Assembly: GCF_020873895.1 (NCBI RefSeq) | Contig: NZ_JAHWGT010000004.1 | Span: forward strand, 62,001-126,000 | Reading direction: 5' to 3' | DNA length: 64,000 bases | DNA from: Streptomyces sp. DH12 | GTDB taxonomy: Bacteria > Actinomycetota > Actinomycetes > Streptomycetales > Streptomycetaceae | Made by a program: the position numbers and the translations under genes | Notes under the pieces: model-generated | Told to the model about the DNA's origin: nothing | Seen by the model: only the letters and a program-made list of their open reading frames with translations | Database searches by the model: none | Shown here: piece by piece, positions 33,905 to 43,262 of the stretch | How the letters are laid out: every line of letters begins with the position of its first letter | How positions within the stretch are numbered: position 1 is the stretch's first letter

Positions 33905-33939
33905 GTCCCCGGCGGGTCGGTGACCGACCCGCCGGGGAC
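33905..33939. terminator. Strong bidirectional hairpin after afsS
   Basis: GTCCCCGGCGGGTCG-GTGAC-CGACCCGCCGGGGAC: a perfect 15-bp stem between afsS and the convergent gene ending at 33975. Confidence 0.75.
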
Positions 33940-33974
33940 GTCGCCGTTCCCGGGCGCCACCCGCCCGGAGGCGG

Positions 33975-34496
33975 TCAGGCGGCGGTGCGGGAGGCGGTGG
34001 TCACGACGCACTGGGTGTACTCGGACCCGGTGCCGCCGCCCGTGTAGGCCGTGGTGGCCTCGGTGGTCCGGGAGCCGCCGGCCGGGACGGCGAGGTCGTC
34101 GACCCGCGCGGCGGCGTAGGGGGCGGTCTGCCCGGCGCCGCCCTTGAACTGGACGGTCGCGTCGTACGTGTAGCCGACCGAGCCGTCGTTGGTGACCGTC
34201 AGCCGGGCGACGAGGTTCTTGCCGGAGGCGTCGAGCTTGCACTCGTCGATGCGGATGTCCCGCAGGGCCTGGTTGCCGGAGGAGCCGCCGCCGGAGACCG
34301 AGCCGCCCGACGAGCCGCCCGAGGAGTTGTTGTCGCTGTCGTGGCCGCCGCTGCTCGAACCGCCGCCGGAGCTGCCGGAGCCGCTCGAACCGGAGCTGGA
34401 ACCGTCGCAGCCGCCACCGCCGGACCCGCGGGCACCGGTCAGGGCGACCAGGACGAGACCGCAGACCGCGACCGCCCGAACGTGACGCATTTTCAT
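33975..34496 (-). CDS. Secreted Ser/Gly-rich protein
   Basis: A 173-aa protein with a Sec-type signal peptide (MKMRHVRAVAVCGLVLVALTGARG), a 60-residue Ser/Gly stretch, and a C-terminal beta-rich domain (about 78-173: DIRIDECKLDASGKNLVARLTVTNDGSVGYTYDATVQF) with two Cys that could form a disulfide. After the signal the first Cys is preceded by Gly runs, not a clear lipobox, so it is probably secreted rather than a lipoprotein. Located between afsS and afsK; function unknown. Confidence 0.75.
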   Translation of the reverse strand: MKMRHVRAVAVCGLVLVALTGARGSGGGGCDGSSSGSSGSGSSGGGSSSGGHDSDNNSSGGSSGGSVSGGGSSGNQALRDIRIDECKLDASGKNLVARLTVTNDGSVGYTYDATVQFKGGAGQTAPYAAARVDDLAVPAGGSRTTEATTAYTGGGTGSEYTQCVVTTASRTAA

Positions 34497-34689
34497 GTTT
34501 CAACCCCCGTCGAAAGTGGAATACTACGGCGCTCACATTGACGAGCGCACGTCACCCTAGCAGCGGGGTGGAGGACGCCGTACCGGCGTCGCGGGGTTCC
34601 CCCCGCCCTCCTCGGGTACTCGACCGCCGACCGGACGCCGTCCGGATGCCGACGGGATGCCGTCCGGTACGAGCCGAAGGAGGCCGAGG

Positions 34690-35409
34690 ATGATCCGTAA
34701 CGTCATCGGCGCCGTTCTCGCCGTCGTGGGCGCGGCCGCCGCCGTGTACAGCCCCTTCCGGGCCTGGTACGACGGCCGCCTGGGTCGGCACTACCGGATC
34801 GACGACGTCGTCGTCGGGATCACGCCGGAGACGGCGGGGCTGTGGACGTCGCTGTGGCCGGCCATGGCGTTCGCGGCGCTGGTCGCCCTGGCGGGCGTCG
34901 TCCTGCGCTCCCGGCTCGCCGTGGCGCTGGCCGGGGTGATCGTGCTCGGGTTCTCCGTGCTGTGGATGGTCCGCCAGAGCCAGGCGGCCGGAAGCCTCAC
35001 CGCGTCCGGCGACGAGACGCGGGGCCTCGGCTCGGGTCTCGGGCTGGCGCTGGCCGGCGGGGTGCTGCTGCTGCTGGCCGCCGCGCTGATGGCGGGCCGG
35101 CGGGTACGGCGGACGGCGCCCGCGGGGCGGCACTCCGACGCCTCGTACCCGACGCTGGACGACCCGCGCCACCAGCCGCACCAGGACCGGCGCGGCCACG
35201 GCGACCGGGGCCACGACGACCGCGGGTACGGGGACCCCGGCCACCGCGACCCGGACCACTGGGACCAGGGCCACCACGACCGGGACTACCGGGACCAGGG
35301 CTACCGGGACCAGGGCCATCACGACCAGGACTACCGGGACCAGGGCTACCGCGATCCGCAGGAGACCCGCGACCACCGCTACCCGGACCACCCGGACGAC
35401 CGCCGCTGA
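34690..35409 (+). CDS. Four-span membrane protein with eleven 5-aa His/Tyr/Asp tail repeats
   Basis: A 239-aa protein with about four hydrophobic segments (residues 5-21, 55-72, 77-92, 115-135) and a cytosolic or external hydrophilic tail. Residues 169-223 (35194-35358) are eleven tandem pentapeptides of pattern [GD][HY]xD[RPQ], each exactly 15 bp, for example GHGDR, GYGDP, DHWDQ, DYRDQ. ATG 34690 follows AAGGAGG at 6 bp. It lies between afsS and afsK and is convergent with afsK. The His/Asp density suggests metal or polyanion binding, but there is no family I recognise. Confidence 0.7.
   Translation: MIRNVIGAVLAVVGAAAAVYSPFRAWYDGRLGRHYRIDDVVVGITPETAGLWTSLWPAMAFAALVALAGVVLRSRLAVALAGVIVLGFSVLWMVRQSQAAGSLTASGDETRGLGSGLGLALAGGVLLLLAAALMAGRRVRRTAPAGRHSDASYPTLDDPRHQPHQDRRGHGDRGHDDRGYGDPGHRDPDHWDQGHHDRDYRDQGYRDQGHHDQDYRDQGYRDPQETRDHRYPDHPDDRR
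35194..35358 (+). repeat. Eleven tandem 15-bp units in coding sequence
   Basis: Encodes the [GD][HY]xD[RPQ] units of the membrane protein tail. The later units (GACTACCGGGACCAG-type) are nearly identical at DNA level, so copy number could vary between strains. Confidence 0.75.
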
Positions 35410-35437
35410 CCACCGCCCCCGCGGCCGCCCCGTGGGG

Positions 35438-37882
35438 TCACCGGGCCGCGGCGCGCCCCGTGGCGGTGCCCTTGACCGCGTCCAGCGCGTAGACGCACCG
35501 GTCCTTGCTGCACGCGTAGACGACACCGGCCCGCGCCACGGGCGACCCGGTGATCTCGCCGCCGGTGGTCAGCTTCCACCGCAGCTGCCCGCCGGCGGCG
35601 TCGAGGGTGTACAGGACGTGGTCGGCGGAGCCGAAGTGCAGCCGCCCGTCGGCGACGACGGGCGCGCCGACGATCTCCCCGCCCGCCGCGAACCGCCACT
35701 TCGGGGTGCCGGTGACCGCGTCCAGCGTGTACAGGGCGCTGCCGCTGCCGACGTGGACGTTGCCGTCGGTGACGAGGACCGGCTCGATCGACTGGCGGGT
35801 CTCCGTCGCGATGCGCCACCGGTCCTTGCCGGTCGAGGCGTCGAGGGCGTACACGGTGCCCAGGTGGTCGGCGAGGTACACGCCGCCGCCGGTGACCGCG
35901 GGCCCGGGGGCGAAGGCGGGTGCGGAGAGGAACACCGCGGGCGCCTCGAAGTGCCAGCGGACGCGGCCGGACAGGACGTCGACGGAGAGGACGCGGGTGC
36001 CGGCGGCGACGTACACGTAGCCGTCCTCGGCCGGGGTGACGCGGACGGGCACGCCGCCGCAGGAGGCGGCGTCGCCGATGGGGTACGACCAGCGCTCGAC
36101 GCCCGTGCGGGCGTCGAGGGCGCGCAGCCGGGCGTCCTGCCAGACGTACACGGTGTCGCCGTGGACGGCGGGCCCGGCCTCGGGGGTCTCGAAGTCGGTC
36201 TGGGCGCCGGAGAGCTCCCACAGCCGTGCGCCGTTGGACGCCTCCCAGCCCTGGACCCCGCCGCCGCGCGTACCGGTGACGACCGTGCCGCGGTCGACCT
36301 TGAGCGCGTACACCCACGCGTCGGTCTGGAGCCGCCACAGCTCGCCCGCGTCGTGGGCGCCGAGCGCGTAGAGGGTGGGCCCGTCGGAGGCGTGGATGCG
36401 GCCGGCGGCGACCGCCATCGACCAGGCGACGTCGCGGGTCTTGAACTGGCGGCGGCCGGTGGCCGTGTCGAGGGCGTGGACCTCGAAGGACGTCACGTAC
36501 AGCAGGTCGCCGTCGACGACGGGCGTGCCCCACACGTCGTTCGACATGCGGAACCGCCAGGGCCGCCAGTGGCCGGGCGCGGCGACGGCGGCGGTGGGTC
36601 CGCCGTCGGTGGCGCCGCCCTGGCCGGGCAGGGGGCGGCCGGTGGGCGGCGGCGGGGCGGCGTCGCCGGTGAGCCCGGCGGGCGGGCGGATCCATCCGGT
36701 CGCGGGGCCGGCGGGGTCGTGGGCGGCGCGGGCGGCGGCCCGGCGGGGGCCGGGCCCGATGGGCACGCCGGAGCCGGGGAGCCGCACGGGCGCGGCGTCG
36801 GCGGGGGCCGCCGCGTGGCCGGTGCGCGGGTCGCTGCCGCCGCGCCGGGCGGGGTCCCACTCCTGTCCGGGCTGGGGCGCGCCGGGCGCCCGGCCGCCGG
36901 CGGGTCCCTGCGGCGGGGGGCCCTGCGGCGCGGCGCCGGGACCGTGGCCGGGGGGCGGGCCGGGCGGGGCCGGCGGCAGGGGCGGGGCGGGGCGGCCGCC
37001 GCGCCGCTGCTCGATCATGGCGGTGGCGCTGGCGGGCAGCCAGGCGGAGGCCGTGCCGCTGTCGTCGCCGCCGGCGAAGAGGTGCGGGGCCAGCTGCGCC
37101 TGGAGGTCGGCCGGGGTGGGCCGCAGCGCCGCGTCCATCTGCATGCACGAGTCGATGAGCGGGCGCAGCTCGTCGGGGAGCCCTTCGAGGTCCGGGCCCT
37201 CGCGCAGCAGCATGAAGACCGTCTCGACGGGGTTCGCGCCGTGGAAGGGGGCGTGGCCGGTCGCGGCGAAGACGAGCGTCGAGCCGAGGGAGAAGACGTC
37301 GCTGGCGCCGGTGACGCTGCGCGAGTCGCGGGCCTGCTCGGGGGACATGTAGGCGGGCGTCCCGACGGCGACGTTGGTCATGGTCAGCCGGGTGTTGGAG
37401 ACGCCGGACGCGATGCCGAAGTCGATGACGCGCGGGCCGTCCTCGACGACGAGGACGTTGGAGGGCTTGAGGTCGCGGTGGACGAGGCCCGCGCCGTGGA
37501 TGGACTGGAGTGCCTCGGCGATCCCGGCGGCCAGCCAGCGCACGGCGGGCGCGGGCATCGGCCCGCACTCGTTGACGATCTCCTCCAGGGAGGGCGCGGG
37601 CACGTAGGCGGTCGCCAGCCACGGCACGGCCGCGCGCGGGTCGGCGTCCACGACGGCCGCGGTGTAGAAACCGGACACCGCCCGCGCGGCCTCGACCTCG
37701 CGGGTGAAGCGGACGCGGAACAGCTGGTCCTCGGCGAGCTCGGTCCGTACGGTCTTGATCGCCACGCGGCGGCCGGACGCCGACCGCGCCAGGTAGACCA
37801 GGCCCATCCCGCCGGCGCCGAGCCGGCCCAGCACCTCGAACGGGCCGATCCGTCTCGGGTCGTGCTGCGTCAGCTGCTCCAC
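35438..37882 (-). CDS. afsK: AfsK, membrane-associated Ser/Thr kinase with PQQ repeats
   Basis: An 814-aa Hanks-type kinase. Kinase domain about residues 13-270: Gly-loop LGAGGMG, Lys43 in [15 protein letters not shown] in VIDFGIAS, activation-loop T residues in [13 protein letters not shown], and APE-like SPEQ. A Pro/Gly/Ala-rich linker (about 290-450) leads to a PQQ/WD-like beta-propeller of about seven blades ([23 protein letters not shown] and similar). It is close to S. coelicolor AfsK (799 aa), which autophosphorylates, phosphorylates AfsR, and is held down by KbpA. GTG 37882 with GGAGG upstream. Convergent with the repeat-tail membrane protein. Confidence 0.95.
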   Translation of the reverse strand: MEQLTQHDPRRIGPFEVLGRLGAGGMGLVYLARSASGRRVAIKTVRTELAEDQLFRVRFTREVEAARAVSGFYTAAVVDADPRAAVPWLATAYVPAPSLEEIVNECGPMPAPAVRWLAAGIAEALQSIHGAGLVHRDLKPSNVLVVEDGPRVIDFGIASGVSNTRLTMTNVAVGTPAYMSPEQARDSRSVTGASDVFSLGSTLVFAATGHAPFHGANPVETVFMLLREGPDLEGLPDELRPLIDSCMQMDAALRPTPADLQAQLAPHLFAGGDDSGTASAWLPASATAMIEQRRGGRPAPPLPPAPPGPPPGHGPGAAPQGPPPQGPAGGRAPGAPQPGQEWDPARRGGSDPRTGHAAAPADAAPVRLPGSGVPIGPGPRRAAARAAHDPAGPATGWIRPPAGLTGDAAPPPPTGRPLPGQGGATDGGPTAAVAAPGHWRPWRFRMSNDVWGTPVVDGDLLYVTSFEVHALDTATGRRQFKTRDVAWSMAVAAGRIHASDGPTLYALGAHDAGELWRLQTDAWVYALKVDRGTVVTGTRGGGVQGWEASNGARLWELSGAQTDFETPEAGPAVHGDTVYVWQDARLRALDARTGVERWSYPIGDAASCGGVPVRVTPAEDGYVYVAAGTRVLSVDVLSGRVRWHFEAPAVFLSAPAFAPGPAVTGGGVYLADHLGTVYALDASTGKDRWRIATETRQSIEPVLVTDGNVHVGSGSALYTLDAVTGTPKWRFAAGGEIVGAPVVADGRLHFGSADHVLYTLDAAGGQLRWKLTTGGEITGSPVARAGVVYACSKDRCVYALDAVKGTATGRAAAR

Positions 37883-38066
37883 TTGCGTGCCACCTCCCCG
37901 TCAGGGCCATGAGGGTACGACCCTGTGGGCCCTGATTCTTCCTGTCCGGGGCGGCCGTGGCGAACCCGGGGGCGGATCGGGGTGTCTCACCCGGATCCGG
38001 ACACGCCGGTGAGGCCGGTGGAGTGGGGACACGGCAGGGGATACCACCGCGTTCCGGCCACGGGGG

Positions 38067-38870
38067 TCAGGCGGCCGCGGGTTCGGCGAGGACGGCGAAG
38101 ACCGCGCCCTGGTCGTCGGCGAGGACGGCGATCCTGCCGTACGGCGTGTCGAAGGGGGGCTCGGTGACGCGGCCGCCCAGCCGGACGGCGGTGGTGGCGG
38201 TGGTGTCGCAGTCCTCGACGGCGAAGTAGACGAGGAAGTGGGCCGGCATCTCGGCCGGGAAGGCGTCGCCGATGACGCTGCGCCCGCCGATGGCGGTGGC
38301 GTCGGTGGGTTCCCCGGGGCCGGGCGGGGACCAGACGCGGAAGTCGGCGGCGGGGTCGTCGAGGTCGCGGGTGCGGTAGCCGAAGACGGTCGCGTAGAAG
38401 GTGTCGACGGCGTCCCTGTCGGCGGGCCGGGTGTACACCTCGGTCCAGCAGTACGAGCCGGGGACCCCCTGGCGGCCGAAGCCCGGCCGCTCCTCGCCCT
38501 GCCAGAGGCCGAAGACGGCGCCTCCCGGGTCGACGGCGAGGGCGGTGACGCCCGCGGTGCCGACCCGTACGGGCGCGGTGATGATCTGGCCGCCGGCGTG
38601 CCGGATGCGGGCGGCGAGGGCGGTGGCGTCGGGGGTGGACAGGTACACGCCCCAGGCGGTGGGCATCCTGCCGTCCCGTTTGGGGGCGAGCCCGGCGACG
38701 GGCGCGCCGGCGACGAGGGCGACGGCGTAGGGGCGGTCGGCCTCGCCGCCGTCGGCGAAGGTCCAGCCGAACAGCTCGCCGTAGAAGCGCTTGCCGGCCT
38801 CCAGGTCCGGGAGCAGCGCGTCCGCCCAGCAGGGCGTGCCCTCCGGCGTCTGCTGCGTGGTCGCGGCCAT
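38067..38870 (-). CDS. Two-domain VOC (glyoxalase/bleomycin resistance-like) protein
   Basis: A 267-aa protein with two tandem vicinal-oxygen-chelate domains (about 12-128 and 138-265): CWADALLPDLEAGKRFYGELFGWTF and CWTEVYTRPADRDAVDTFYATVFGY start the two copies, DPGGAVFGLWQ and DDQGAVFAVL end them. Members act as dioxygenases, isomerases or drug-binding proteins; this subgroup (hydroxylase-like) has no known substrate. ATG 38870 follows GGAAGG. Confidence 0.9.
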   Translation of the reverse strand: MAATTQQTPEGTPCWADALLPDLEAGKRFYGELFGWTFADGGEADRPYAVALVAGAPVAGLAPKRDGRMPTAWGVYLSTPDATALAARIRHAGGQIITAPVRVGTAGVTALAVDPGGAVFGLWQGEERPGFGRQGVPGSYCWTEVYTRPADRDAVDTFYATVFGYRTRDLDDPAADFRVWSPPGPGEPTDATAIGGRSVIGDAFPAEMPAHFLVYFAVEDCDTTATTAVRLGGRVTEPPFDTPYGRIAVLADDQGAVFAVLAEPAAA

Positions 38871-39176
38871 GGGCGTGGTTCCTTCCCTGTGCACGGGCGC
38901 GCACGGAGCGTGTGCGCCCGTGGGCGTCACGCTAGTGCGAGTGGGGACGGGGCGCAGGGGGAGCGGGTCCGCTCGGGCACTTGTCCACCAAAGTTGTCCA
39001 CAGCCTGTTGATAATCCTACGGCTCACCCGCCACGGCCCCGACCCCGGCCACCGGGCGTCGCGAGGGGCGGCGCCGAAGGCGCCGGTACACATCCGGGAG
39101 AGCCGTCTGCACGGGGGTGCACCCCATTTGCAGTCGGCCGAATAGCGCGCCGAACACCCGTCGGTAAGCTGACGGC
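38871..39176. other. 306-bp divergent promoter region with a DnaA-box pair
   Basis: Between the leftward VOC gene and the rightward TetR gene. Contains the two DnaA-box-like 9-mers (38981-39002), an AT-rich segment CTGTTGATAATCC just after them, and TAAGCT (39165-39170) as probable -10 of the TetR gene. Confidence 0.6.
38981..39002 (+). promoter_or_regulatory. Two DnaA-box-like 9-mers in direct orientation
   Basis: TTGTCCACC (38981-38989) and TTGTCCACA (38994-39002), 13 bp apart start to start, followed by an AT-rich stretch. Streptomyces DnaA boxes match TTGTCCACA. They may titrate DnaA or link transcription to replication; the chromosomal origin itself would need many more boxes. Confidence 0.55.
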
Positions 39177-39824
39177 ATGACAGGACAAGTGCGCACCGTC
39201 GACGGCCGCGTGGCCGGTCGGCGCGGACAGGCGACGCGGCAGAAGCTGCTCGACTGCCTCAGCGAGATGCTCGGCTCCTCGCCGTACCGGGACGTCAAAG
39301 TCATCGACGTGGCCCGGAAGGCGGGCACTTCACCTGCGACCTTCTATCAGTATTTCCCGGACGTGGAGGGCGCTGTCCTCGAAATCGCCGAGGAAATGGC
39401 CAAGGAAGGCGCAGGATTGACCGAATTGGTATCAGGTCGCTCCTGGGTCGGCCGGGCCGCCAAGCAGTCGGCGGAGGAGCTCGTCGACGGCTTCCTCGAC
39501 TTCTGGCGGCGCAACGACGCCATCCTGCGCGTCGTGGACCTGGCCGCCGCCGAAGGGGACAAACGGTTCTACAAGATCCGTATGAAGGTCCTCGGCTCCG
39601 TGACCGGCTCCCTCACGGACGCGGTGAAGGAGCTCCAGTCCAAGGGCCGGGTCGACAAGGACGTGAACCCCGCCGCGATGGCGGGCGCCCTGGTCACGAT
39701 GCTCGCGTCGGTGGCCTCGCACCAGAAGGGGTTCCAGACCTGGGGCGTGAAGCAGGCCGAGATCCGCCCCAACCTGGCCCTCCTGGTCCACCTCGGCATC
39801 ACGGGCAAGAAGCCCGCCAAGTAG
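39177..39824 (+). CDS. TetR-family transcriptional regulator
   Basis: A 215-aa regulator. The N-terminal helix-turn-helix (about 18-65) reads RQKLLDCLSEMLGSSPYRDVKVIDVARKAGTSPATFYQYF, the typical TetR pattern. The rest is an alpha-helical ligand and dimer domain. TAAGCT six bases before ATG 39177 and no ribosome site suggest a leaderless mRNA. Ligand and targets unknown; divergent from the VOC gene, which it might control. Confidence 0.93.
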   Translation: MTGQVRTVDGRVAGRRGQATRQKLLDCLSEMLGSSPYRDVKVIDVARKAGTSPATFYQYFPDVEGAVLEIAEEMAKEGAGLTELVSGRSWVGRAAKQSAEELVDGFLDFWRRNDAILRVVDLAAAEGDKRFYKIRMKVLGSVTGSLTDAVKELQSKGRVDKDVNPAAMAGALVTMLASVASHQKGFQTWGVKQAEIRPNLALLVHLGITGKKPAK

Positions 39825-40057
39825 CGAGTGGCGCGGACGGTCCTGTCACCCCGGCGGCGACCGCCACCGGCACCCCGCGCCCGACACCCGCCGGCCCCAC
39901 CGCCCGACGGGCCCGCCACTCCCCACCCCACCCCCCGCCGCCACTCCCCCACCCCCGCTCGCTCCCCGCCCCGTCCTCTCCCGGCCCCCACGCGCCCCCG
40001 CGTGCCCCCGGGCGGCCCCGGGCGGTGCGTACCGGCGCGGCGGCCCATGATGTCCCC

Positions 40058-40720
40058 ATGACGGACAGCGCCTTCGAGGCCACCCTGCGCTCCCTGCGGG
40101 TCTGGGACACCGACCTGCCCGACTTCGACCCGGACGACGCCCCCGACGACCCGCTGCCGCTCTTCCGCGACTGGTTCGTGGACGCGGCCCGCGCGGGCCA
40201 GCCGGAGCCGCACGCCATGCAGCTGGCCACGGTCGACGCCGCCGGTCACCCGGACGTCCGCACGGTGATGCTGCACGGCGCCGACGCGCGGGGCTGGCGG
40301 TTCGCCACGCACTCCACCAGCACCAAGGGCCGGCAGCTGGCCGCCTGCCCGGACGCCGCGCTCCACTTCTACTGGCCGGCGCGGGCCCGCCAGGTCCGGC
40401 TCCGGGGCCGGGTCACGGCGGGCAGCCCGGCGGAGGCGTACGACGACCTCCACGCCCGATCGACGGGCGCGCTGGCCGCGGCGCTCGTGGGCCGCCAGAG
40501 TGAACCGCTGCCCTCCCTGCAGGTGCTGCGCGAGGCGAGCGACGCCTCCTGGGCCCTGGCGGAGACGGATCCGGCGGCCGGGGTCGCCACCTGGACGGTC
40601 TACCACCTGGCCGCCCGGGAGGCGGAGTTCTTCCAGGGCGATGCCCGTCGCCGCCACGTACGACTGCGCTACCTCCGCGACGGCGACGGCGCCTGGACGC
40701 GGGGCCTGCTCTGGCCGTGA
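40058..40720 (+). CDS. Pyridoxamine 5'-phosphate oxidase-like FMN protein
   Basis: A 220-aa protein of PNPOx arrangement: MQLATVDAAGHPDVRTVMLHGADARGWRFATHSTSTKGRQLAACPDAALHFYW covers the FMN-binding split barrel, and the last 40 residues (EAEFFQGDARRRHVRLRYLRDGDGAWTRGLLWP) match the dimerisation end of PdxH. PdxH makes pyridoxal 5'-phosphate, but actinobacteria have several paralogues and this one may not. ATG 40058 has no clear ribosome site. Confidence 0.85.
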   Translation: MTDSAFEATLRSLRVWDTDLPDFDPDDAPDDPLPLFRDWFVDAARAGQPEPHAMQLATVDAAGHPDVRTVMLHGADARGWRFATHSTSTKGRQLAACPDAALHFYWPARARQVRLRGRVTAGSPAEAYDDLHARSTGALAAALVGRQSEPLPSLQVLREASDASWALAETDPAAGVATWTVYHLAAREAEFFQGDARRRHVRLRYLRDGDGAWTRGLLWP

Positions 40721-40737
40721 CCGCGCCGGCCGCCCCT

Positions 40738-40797
40738 GATCCGCTGCCTCCCGGCCGCCCGCCTCCCGATCCGCCGCCTCCCGGCCGCCCGCCTCCC
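40738..40797. repeat. 30-bp tandem repeat (two copies plus partial)
   Basis: Units at 40738-40767 and 40768-40797 differ at one base; a truncated third follows. Lies directly after the PNPOx-like gene stop in a C-rich intergenic stretch. Confidence 0.7.
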
Positions 40798-40885
40798 GAC
40801 CGCCCGCCCGCGGCGATCGGCGCCCCGGACTGAACGCCCCGGCGGCCCCTTCCGTATCCCTCTGCAAGCTGAACGAGGAGGGACC

Positions 40886-41557
40886 ATGCATCCGAACCGA
40901 CGCGCCCCCCGGCGCCCCGGCGTGCCCCGGCCGGCCATCGCCGCCGTCGCCGCCTCCTGCGCCGCGCTGCTGGCGCTGTTCCTGCTGGTGCGGGGCGGGA
41001 ACGACGAGGCGCAGGCCGAGCAGGCCGGCTCGGTGGTGCGGCAGGACGGGGGGTACGGGAGCGCCGCGGCCGGCCCGCAGCCGGTGACGGAGATCGACCG
41101 GACGTTCCTCGTCAAGGTCCGGCAGGCGGGGCTGTGGGAGATACCGGCCGGGAGGCTGGCGCAGACCAACGGCTCCAGCGAGGCGGTGAAGCGCGCCGGC
41201 CTCCACCTGCTCGACGGGCACAGCAAGCTCGACCAGCTGGTCCGGGAGGACGCCCGGATCCTCGGCGTGGAGATCCCGAACGAGGCGACGGAGGAGCAGC
41301 AGGGCTTCGTGCGGCAGCTGGAGGCCGCCCGGGGAGCGGAGTTCGACCGGATCTTCGCCAACATCCTCCGCTCGTCCCACGGCAAGATCTTCGCCACGAT
41401 CGCCGAGGTGCGCGCGGCGACGCAGAACGACCTGATCCGCCGGCACGCCCGCCAGGCCAACGACACCGTCCTGGACCACATGGAGGTCCTGGAGGACACC
41501 GGCCTGGTGGAGGGCAAGACGTTCGCGGAGGTCGAGGAGGCGGTCACGCCCAAGTAG
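40886..41557 (+). CDS. DUF4142 exported protein
   Basis: A 223-aa protein with an N-terminal membrane anchor or signal (residues 17-36) and a four-helix ferritin-like DUF4142 domain (about 65-220): DRTFLVKVRQAGLWEIPAGRLAQTNGSSEAVKRAGLHLLDGHSKLDQLV. Likely outside the membrane. ATG 40886 follows GAGGAGG. Function of the family is unknown; links to envelope stress have been suggested. Confidence 0.9.
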   Translation: MHPNRRAPRRPGVPRPAIAAVAASCAALLALFLLVRGGNDEAQAEQAGSVVRQDGGYGSAAAGPQPVTEIDRTFLVKVRQAGLWEIPAGRLAQTNGSSEAVKRAGLHLLDGHSKLDQLVREDARILGVEIPNEATEEQQGFVRQLEAARGAEFDRIFANILRSSHGKIFATIAEVRAATQNDLIRRHARQANDTVLDHMEVLEDTGLVEGKTFAEVEEAVTPK

Positions 41558-41714
41558 CGCTCCACGCACCGCGCACGGCGCGCCCCGCTCGCTCCCCCGG
41601 GTGCGCTCCCGGGCGGGCGGAGCCGGGGGCGCGGCCCGGTTCGTGACCCTTTCGCAACCGATTTCCCCCTTGACCGGGACCCAACAAAAGATCGGGCCAC
41701 TACGCTCAGCGTCC

Positions 41715-43262
41715 ATGGCCCGAGACACCGTTCCGATCGCCCCCGACCCCGTCCTCGGCCCGCCCGTCTACGTCGTCGGCGGCGGTCCCGGAGGACTCGC
41801 CGTGGCCGCCGCGCTGCGCGGGCGCGGCGTGCGGGCCGTCGTCCTGGAGAAGGCGCCCGCGGTCGCCGCGAGCTGGCGCCGCCACTACGACCGGCTGCGG
41901 CTGCACACCACCCGGCGCCGCTCGGCGCTGCCGGGGCTGCGACCCTCCCGCGCGTCGGGCCGCTGGCTCTCGCGCGACGACGTGGTCCGTTACCTGGAGG
42001 GGTACGCCGAGGCGCACGGCCTGGAGGTCGTCACCGGCGTGGAGGTCCTGCGCATCGAGCGCGCACCGGCCGCGGAGGACGCCGAGGGGGCAGCCGGCGG
42101 GACACCTGACGGAGCGCCCGGCCCTGCGGCCCCCAGCGCCTCCGGCGGGCCCGGCCGGACGGGTGGGCCCGGCCGGACCGGTGGGCCCGGCGGGGTCGGC
42201 GGCGAGGACCGCTGGATCCTGCACGCGACCGGTGGCCGGCGGCTGACCAGCCGCGCCGTCGTGGTGGCCACGGGCGCCGCCCACACGCCCCTGGTGCCGT
42301 CCTGGCCCGGCGTCGACACCTGGGAGGGCGAGCTGCTGCACTCCGCCGCGTACCGCTCCCCCGCCCCGTACGCCGGCCGGGACGTGCTGGTGGTGGGGGC
42401 GGGGAACAGCGGCACGGAGATAGCCGTCGACCTGGTGGAGGGCGGCGCGGCGCGGGTGCGGCTGGCCGTCCGCACGGTGCCGCACCTGGTGCGCCGCTCG
42501 GTGCTCGGGTGGCCCGCGCAGGCCACCGGGGTCCTGGTGCGCCGGTTGCCCGCGTGGCCGGCGGACCGGTTGCTGCGGCTGCTGGGGCGGCTGACGGTGC
42601 CGGACCTGTCGGCGTACGGTCTGCCGCGCCCGGCCGAGGGCCCGTGCGCGCGGCTGCGCCGCGACGGGAGGCTGCCGGTGTACGACACCGGAGTGGTCGA
42701 CGCCGTGCGGCGGGGCCGGGTGGAGCCGGTGGCGGCCGTGGCGTCGTTCGAGCCGGGGAAGGTCACGCTGGCCGACGGCTCCGTGGCGAGCCCGGACGCG
42801 GTCATCGCGGCGACGGGGTACCGGCGCGCGCTGGAGGACCTGGTCGGGCACCTGGGCGTACTGGACGCGCGGGGGCGGCCCGTGGTGCGGGGCGGCCGTA
42901 CGGCGCAGGGGGCGCCGGGTCTGTACTTCGCCGGCTACGCGCACCCGTTGGGCGGCGCGCTGCGTGAGGTCGCGCGGGAGGCGCGGCGGATCGCGAAGGC
43001 GGTGGCGGCGGTGCCGCAGCCGCCCGCCCCGTACGGGGTGCACGGCCCGCACGGGCCCGAGGCCGCGACCGACCGGGCGGGGCGGCGCGGCCGCCGGGGC
43101 CGGCGCGGCGCCGACGGGCGTCCGCGCGCCGGCGCGGGGGTCGGAACCGGAACCGGTGCCGTTGCCGGTGCCGGAAGCGGCACCGGGCCGGGAGGGCGGG
43201 AGGACGACCGTCCCGCCGTCCTCCCGCCGCGGCTCATGCCGCCGGTCAGCCTGCCGCGTTGA
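41715..43262 (+). CDS. YUCCA/FMO-type flavin monooxygenase
   Basis: A 515-aa NAD(P)/FAD protein. GGGPGG near residues 19-24 binds FAD, GAGNSG near 225-230 binds NAD(P), and ATGYR near 363 is the end motif of FMO-like enzymes. A Gly/Pro-rich insert with GGPGRTGGPGRTGGPG sits near 140-160, and about 80 residues of low-complexity Gly/Arg sequence close the protein, unusual for the family. TACGCT 8 bp before ATG 41715 and no ribosome site suggest a leaderless mRNA. The 3' end overlaps the convergent gene by 17 bp. Substrate unknown. Confidence 0.85.
   Translation: MARDTVPIAPDPVLGPPVYVVGGGPGGLAVAAALRGRGVRAVVLEKAPAVAASWRRHYDRLRLHTTRRRSALPGLRPSRASGRWLSRDDVVRYLEGYAEAHGLEVVTGVEVLRIERAPAAEDAEGAAGGTPDGAPGPAAPSASGGPGRTGGPGRTGGPGGVGGEDRWILHATGGRRLTSRAVVVATGAAHTPLVPSWPGVDTWEGELLHSAAYRSPAPYAGRDVLVVGAGNSGTEIAVDLVEGGAARVRLAVRTVPHLVRRSVLGWPAQATGVLVRRLPAWPADRLLRLLGRLTVPDLSAYGLPRPAEGPCARLRRDGRLPVYDTGVVDAVRRGRVEPVAAVASFEPGKVTLADGSVASPDAVIAATGYRRALEDLVGHLGVLDARGRPVVRGGRTAQGAPGLYFAGYAHPLGGALREVAREARRIAKAVAAVPQPPAPYGVHGPHGPEAATDRAGRRGRRGRRGADGRPRAGAGVGTGTGAVAGAGSGTGPGGREDDRPAVLPPRLMPPVSLPR

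Noticed and set aside
35432-37912. 826-codon plus-strand frame opposite afsK
   Set aside because: Shadow frame; afsK has all kinase and PQQ motifs.
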